Source: Riemerella anatipestifer (GTDB taxonomy: Bacteria > Bacteroidota > Bacteroidia > Flavobacteriales > Weeksellaceae). From it: 64,000 nt of DNA. Position 1 is the first letter of the stretch, and each line of letters opens with the position of its first letter. The position numbers and the translations under genes were made by a program. This document shows, piece after piece, positions 63,311-64,000 of the stretch. The stretch lies in NCBI RefSeq assembly GCF_009663465.1, contig NZ_QXHU01000004.1, positions 16,462-80,461 on the forward strand. Direction: 5' to 3'. Below the pieces are notes generated by a model. That model saw only the letters and a program-made list of their open reading frames with translations, did not search any database and was not told the origin of the DNA.

Positions 63311-63347
63311 TTCAAGAGTTCAAGGTTTAAAGTTCAAATATTCAAGG
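63311..63347. repeat. TTCAAG-type repeat
   Basis: TTCAAGAGTTCAAGGTTTAA at 63311-63330 is identical to 29707-29726, and the next 17 bases (AGTTCAAATATTCAAGG) extend the similarity. A less perfect inverted part lies at 63411-63475. Confidence 0.7.
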
Positions 63348-63524
63348 GGTAAGGGTTCAAGAGTTCAAAGTTTAAAGTTCAAATATTCAAGGTTGAATAA
63401 GCGTACCTATCCCTTAAACCTTAAACATAGAACCTTGAACAGCTTCAGCTCCTTGAACTTTAAACTTTTTTACAACTTCACAACTTCACAATTTAACAAC
63501 TTCACATCTATAAACTTTAACATT

Positions 63525-64000
63525 ATGAAAAAAACTTTGTTATGCGCGATGTTTCTGCCCTTAGTGCTGAACGCCCAAGATTACAACGGCAGGGTGGGTA
63601 TCAATACCAAAGAGCCCCAAGCCACCTTAGATATTTCTAAGAAAGAACTAAATACGCTCCCAAGTGGGCACACGCAGGGCGTATTGTTTCCAGAGTTTAG
63701 CACTACCGAGCGTTCTACTTTTACCAACCCTAAAAAAGGCACGATGATTTACAATACCGACAAAAGCTGTATAGAAATTTACCAAGGCGTGGTTTCGGGG
63801 GTTCACCAGTGGACTTGTATGCTGGGGAGCAACCAAACCCAGTCGGTAGCGGTAAAGGCAGCAGGCTTTGAAGGCTCTTATGTAGGTGGCGTGGCGTTTA
63901 CCAGTGCCAATAAAGCCAAATTTAAGTTAGAAAACAACTCGTTTGGGAATATCAGTTCGGCGTTTCACGATGCGATTACGGTGCATAATGGCTCGGCTAG
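63525..64000 (+). CDS. VGIN-type surface protein (partial, runs off the window)
   Basis: An open frame of 158 codons from ATG 63525 to the window edge. Signal peptide MKKTLLCAMFLPLVLNAQ is followed by DYNGRVGINTKEPQATLDIS, the same N-terminal signature as the gene at 29905. Then FPEFSTTERSTFTNPKKGTM and IYNTDKSCIEIYQGVVSGV. The composition is GC-rich compared with murB. It is a second member of the surface family with a matching leader upstream. Confidence 0.85.
   Translation, partial: MKKTLLCAMFLPLVLNAQDYNGRVGINTKEPQATLDISKKELNTLPSGHTQGVLFPEFSTTERSTFTNPKKGTMIYNTDKSCIEIYQGVVSGVHQWTCMLGSNQTQSVAVKAAGFEGSYVGGVAFTSANKAKFKLENNSFGNISSAFHDAITVHNGSA

Larger units (their letters stand above)
62845..63524. 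other. 680-base leader region upstream of the second VGIN-type gene
   Basis: Contains a promoter, a short leader frame, two hairpins, TTCAAG-type repeats and AAACTTTAAAC units ending at the ATG at 63525. The parts match the leader at 29.38-29.90 kb, with one insert of about 90 bases (63215-63305) of other sequence. Confidence 0.75.

Noticed and set aside
63311..63375. tRNA-like GTTCAAAT box
   Set aside because: It is part of the TTCAAG repeat; no acceptor stem or cloverleaf can be drawn. No tRNA was found in the window.

Overview
This window looks like chromosome of a low-GC member of the Bacteroidota, class Flavobacteriia, most probably family Weeksellaceae (Riemerella/Chryseobacterium type). 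The evidence is the gene repertoire (GYDIA-type GHMP kinase, DUF4290 and DUF3820 proteins, FISUMP and VGIN-type surface proteins, an L21-HhH fusion), promoters of the flavobacterial form TTG-N18..23-TAnnTTTG instead of sigma70 boxes, and weak ribosome binding sites with several TTG/GTG starts. Genus is inference. No rRNA, tRNA, CRISPR array, complete insertion sequence or prophage was seen.

Layout. 0-6 kb: ybeY, a patatin-BamA phospholipase, a GHMP kinase, pckA and a small membrane protein. 6-12 kb: a complete three-gene RND efflux operon with a palindrome over its predicted promoter. 12-18.4 kb: glmM, a TPR protein, membrane proteins and the two p-aminobenzoate genes. 18.4-28 kb: a small metal-binding operon, two outer-membrane barrel proteins, a Fic AMP-transferase with four palindromic operators, a polytopic membrane protein and SelO. 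28-36 kb is the accessory stretch: an aminotransferase, a long structured leader with a (CA)17 tract, two surface-protein genes of higher GC, a HU-like protein, three toxin-antitoxin modules (one with a frameshifted toxin) and a gene-free tract rich in inverted repeats. 36-45 kb: ileS, a DksA-like protein, lspA, a SanA-like protein, lepA and the first part of the suf Fe-S operon. 45-51 kb: five mainly exported proteins lie between sufB and sufC-sufD. 51-63 kb: coaX, an M1 peptidase, a two-component system, murA, miaA, a thioredoxin-fold protein, rplU-rpmA and murB. The window ends inside a second VGIN-type surface gene.

The most interesting signal is shared by the regions upstream of the two VGIN-type genes (about 29.38-29.90 kb and 62.90-63.52 kb). 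Both have a TTG-N20-TAnnTTTG promoter, a short open reading frame starting 9 bases after it, two hairpins whose pairing survives sequence change, and TTCAAG-type repeats before the surface-protein start. In the first copy the (CA)17 tract lies inside the short frame, so repeat slippage would change its reading. Next in interest are the four operators over the fic promoter, the frameshifted toxin that keeps its promoter and antitoxin, and the inserted genes in the suf operon.

Housekeeping genes fall into coherent units: cell wall (glmM, murA, murB), Fe-S assembly (SufA-type carrier, sufB, sufC, sufD; no sufS or sufE here), translation (ybeY, ileS, lepA, miaA, rplU, rpmA), lipoprotein processing (lspA) and folate precursor synthesis (PabB, PabC). 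MurA has Asp where the fosfomycin-sensitive enzyme has Cys.
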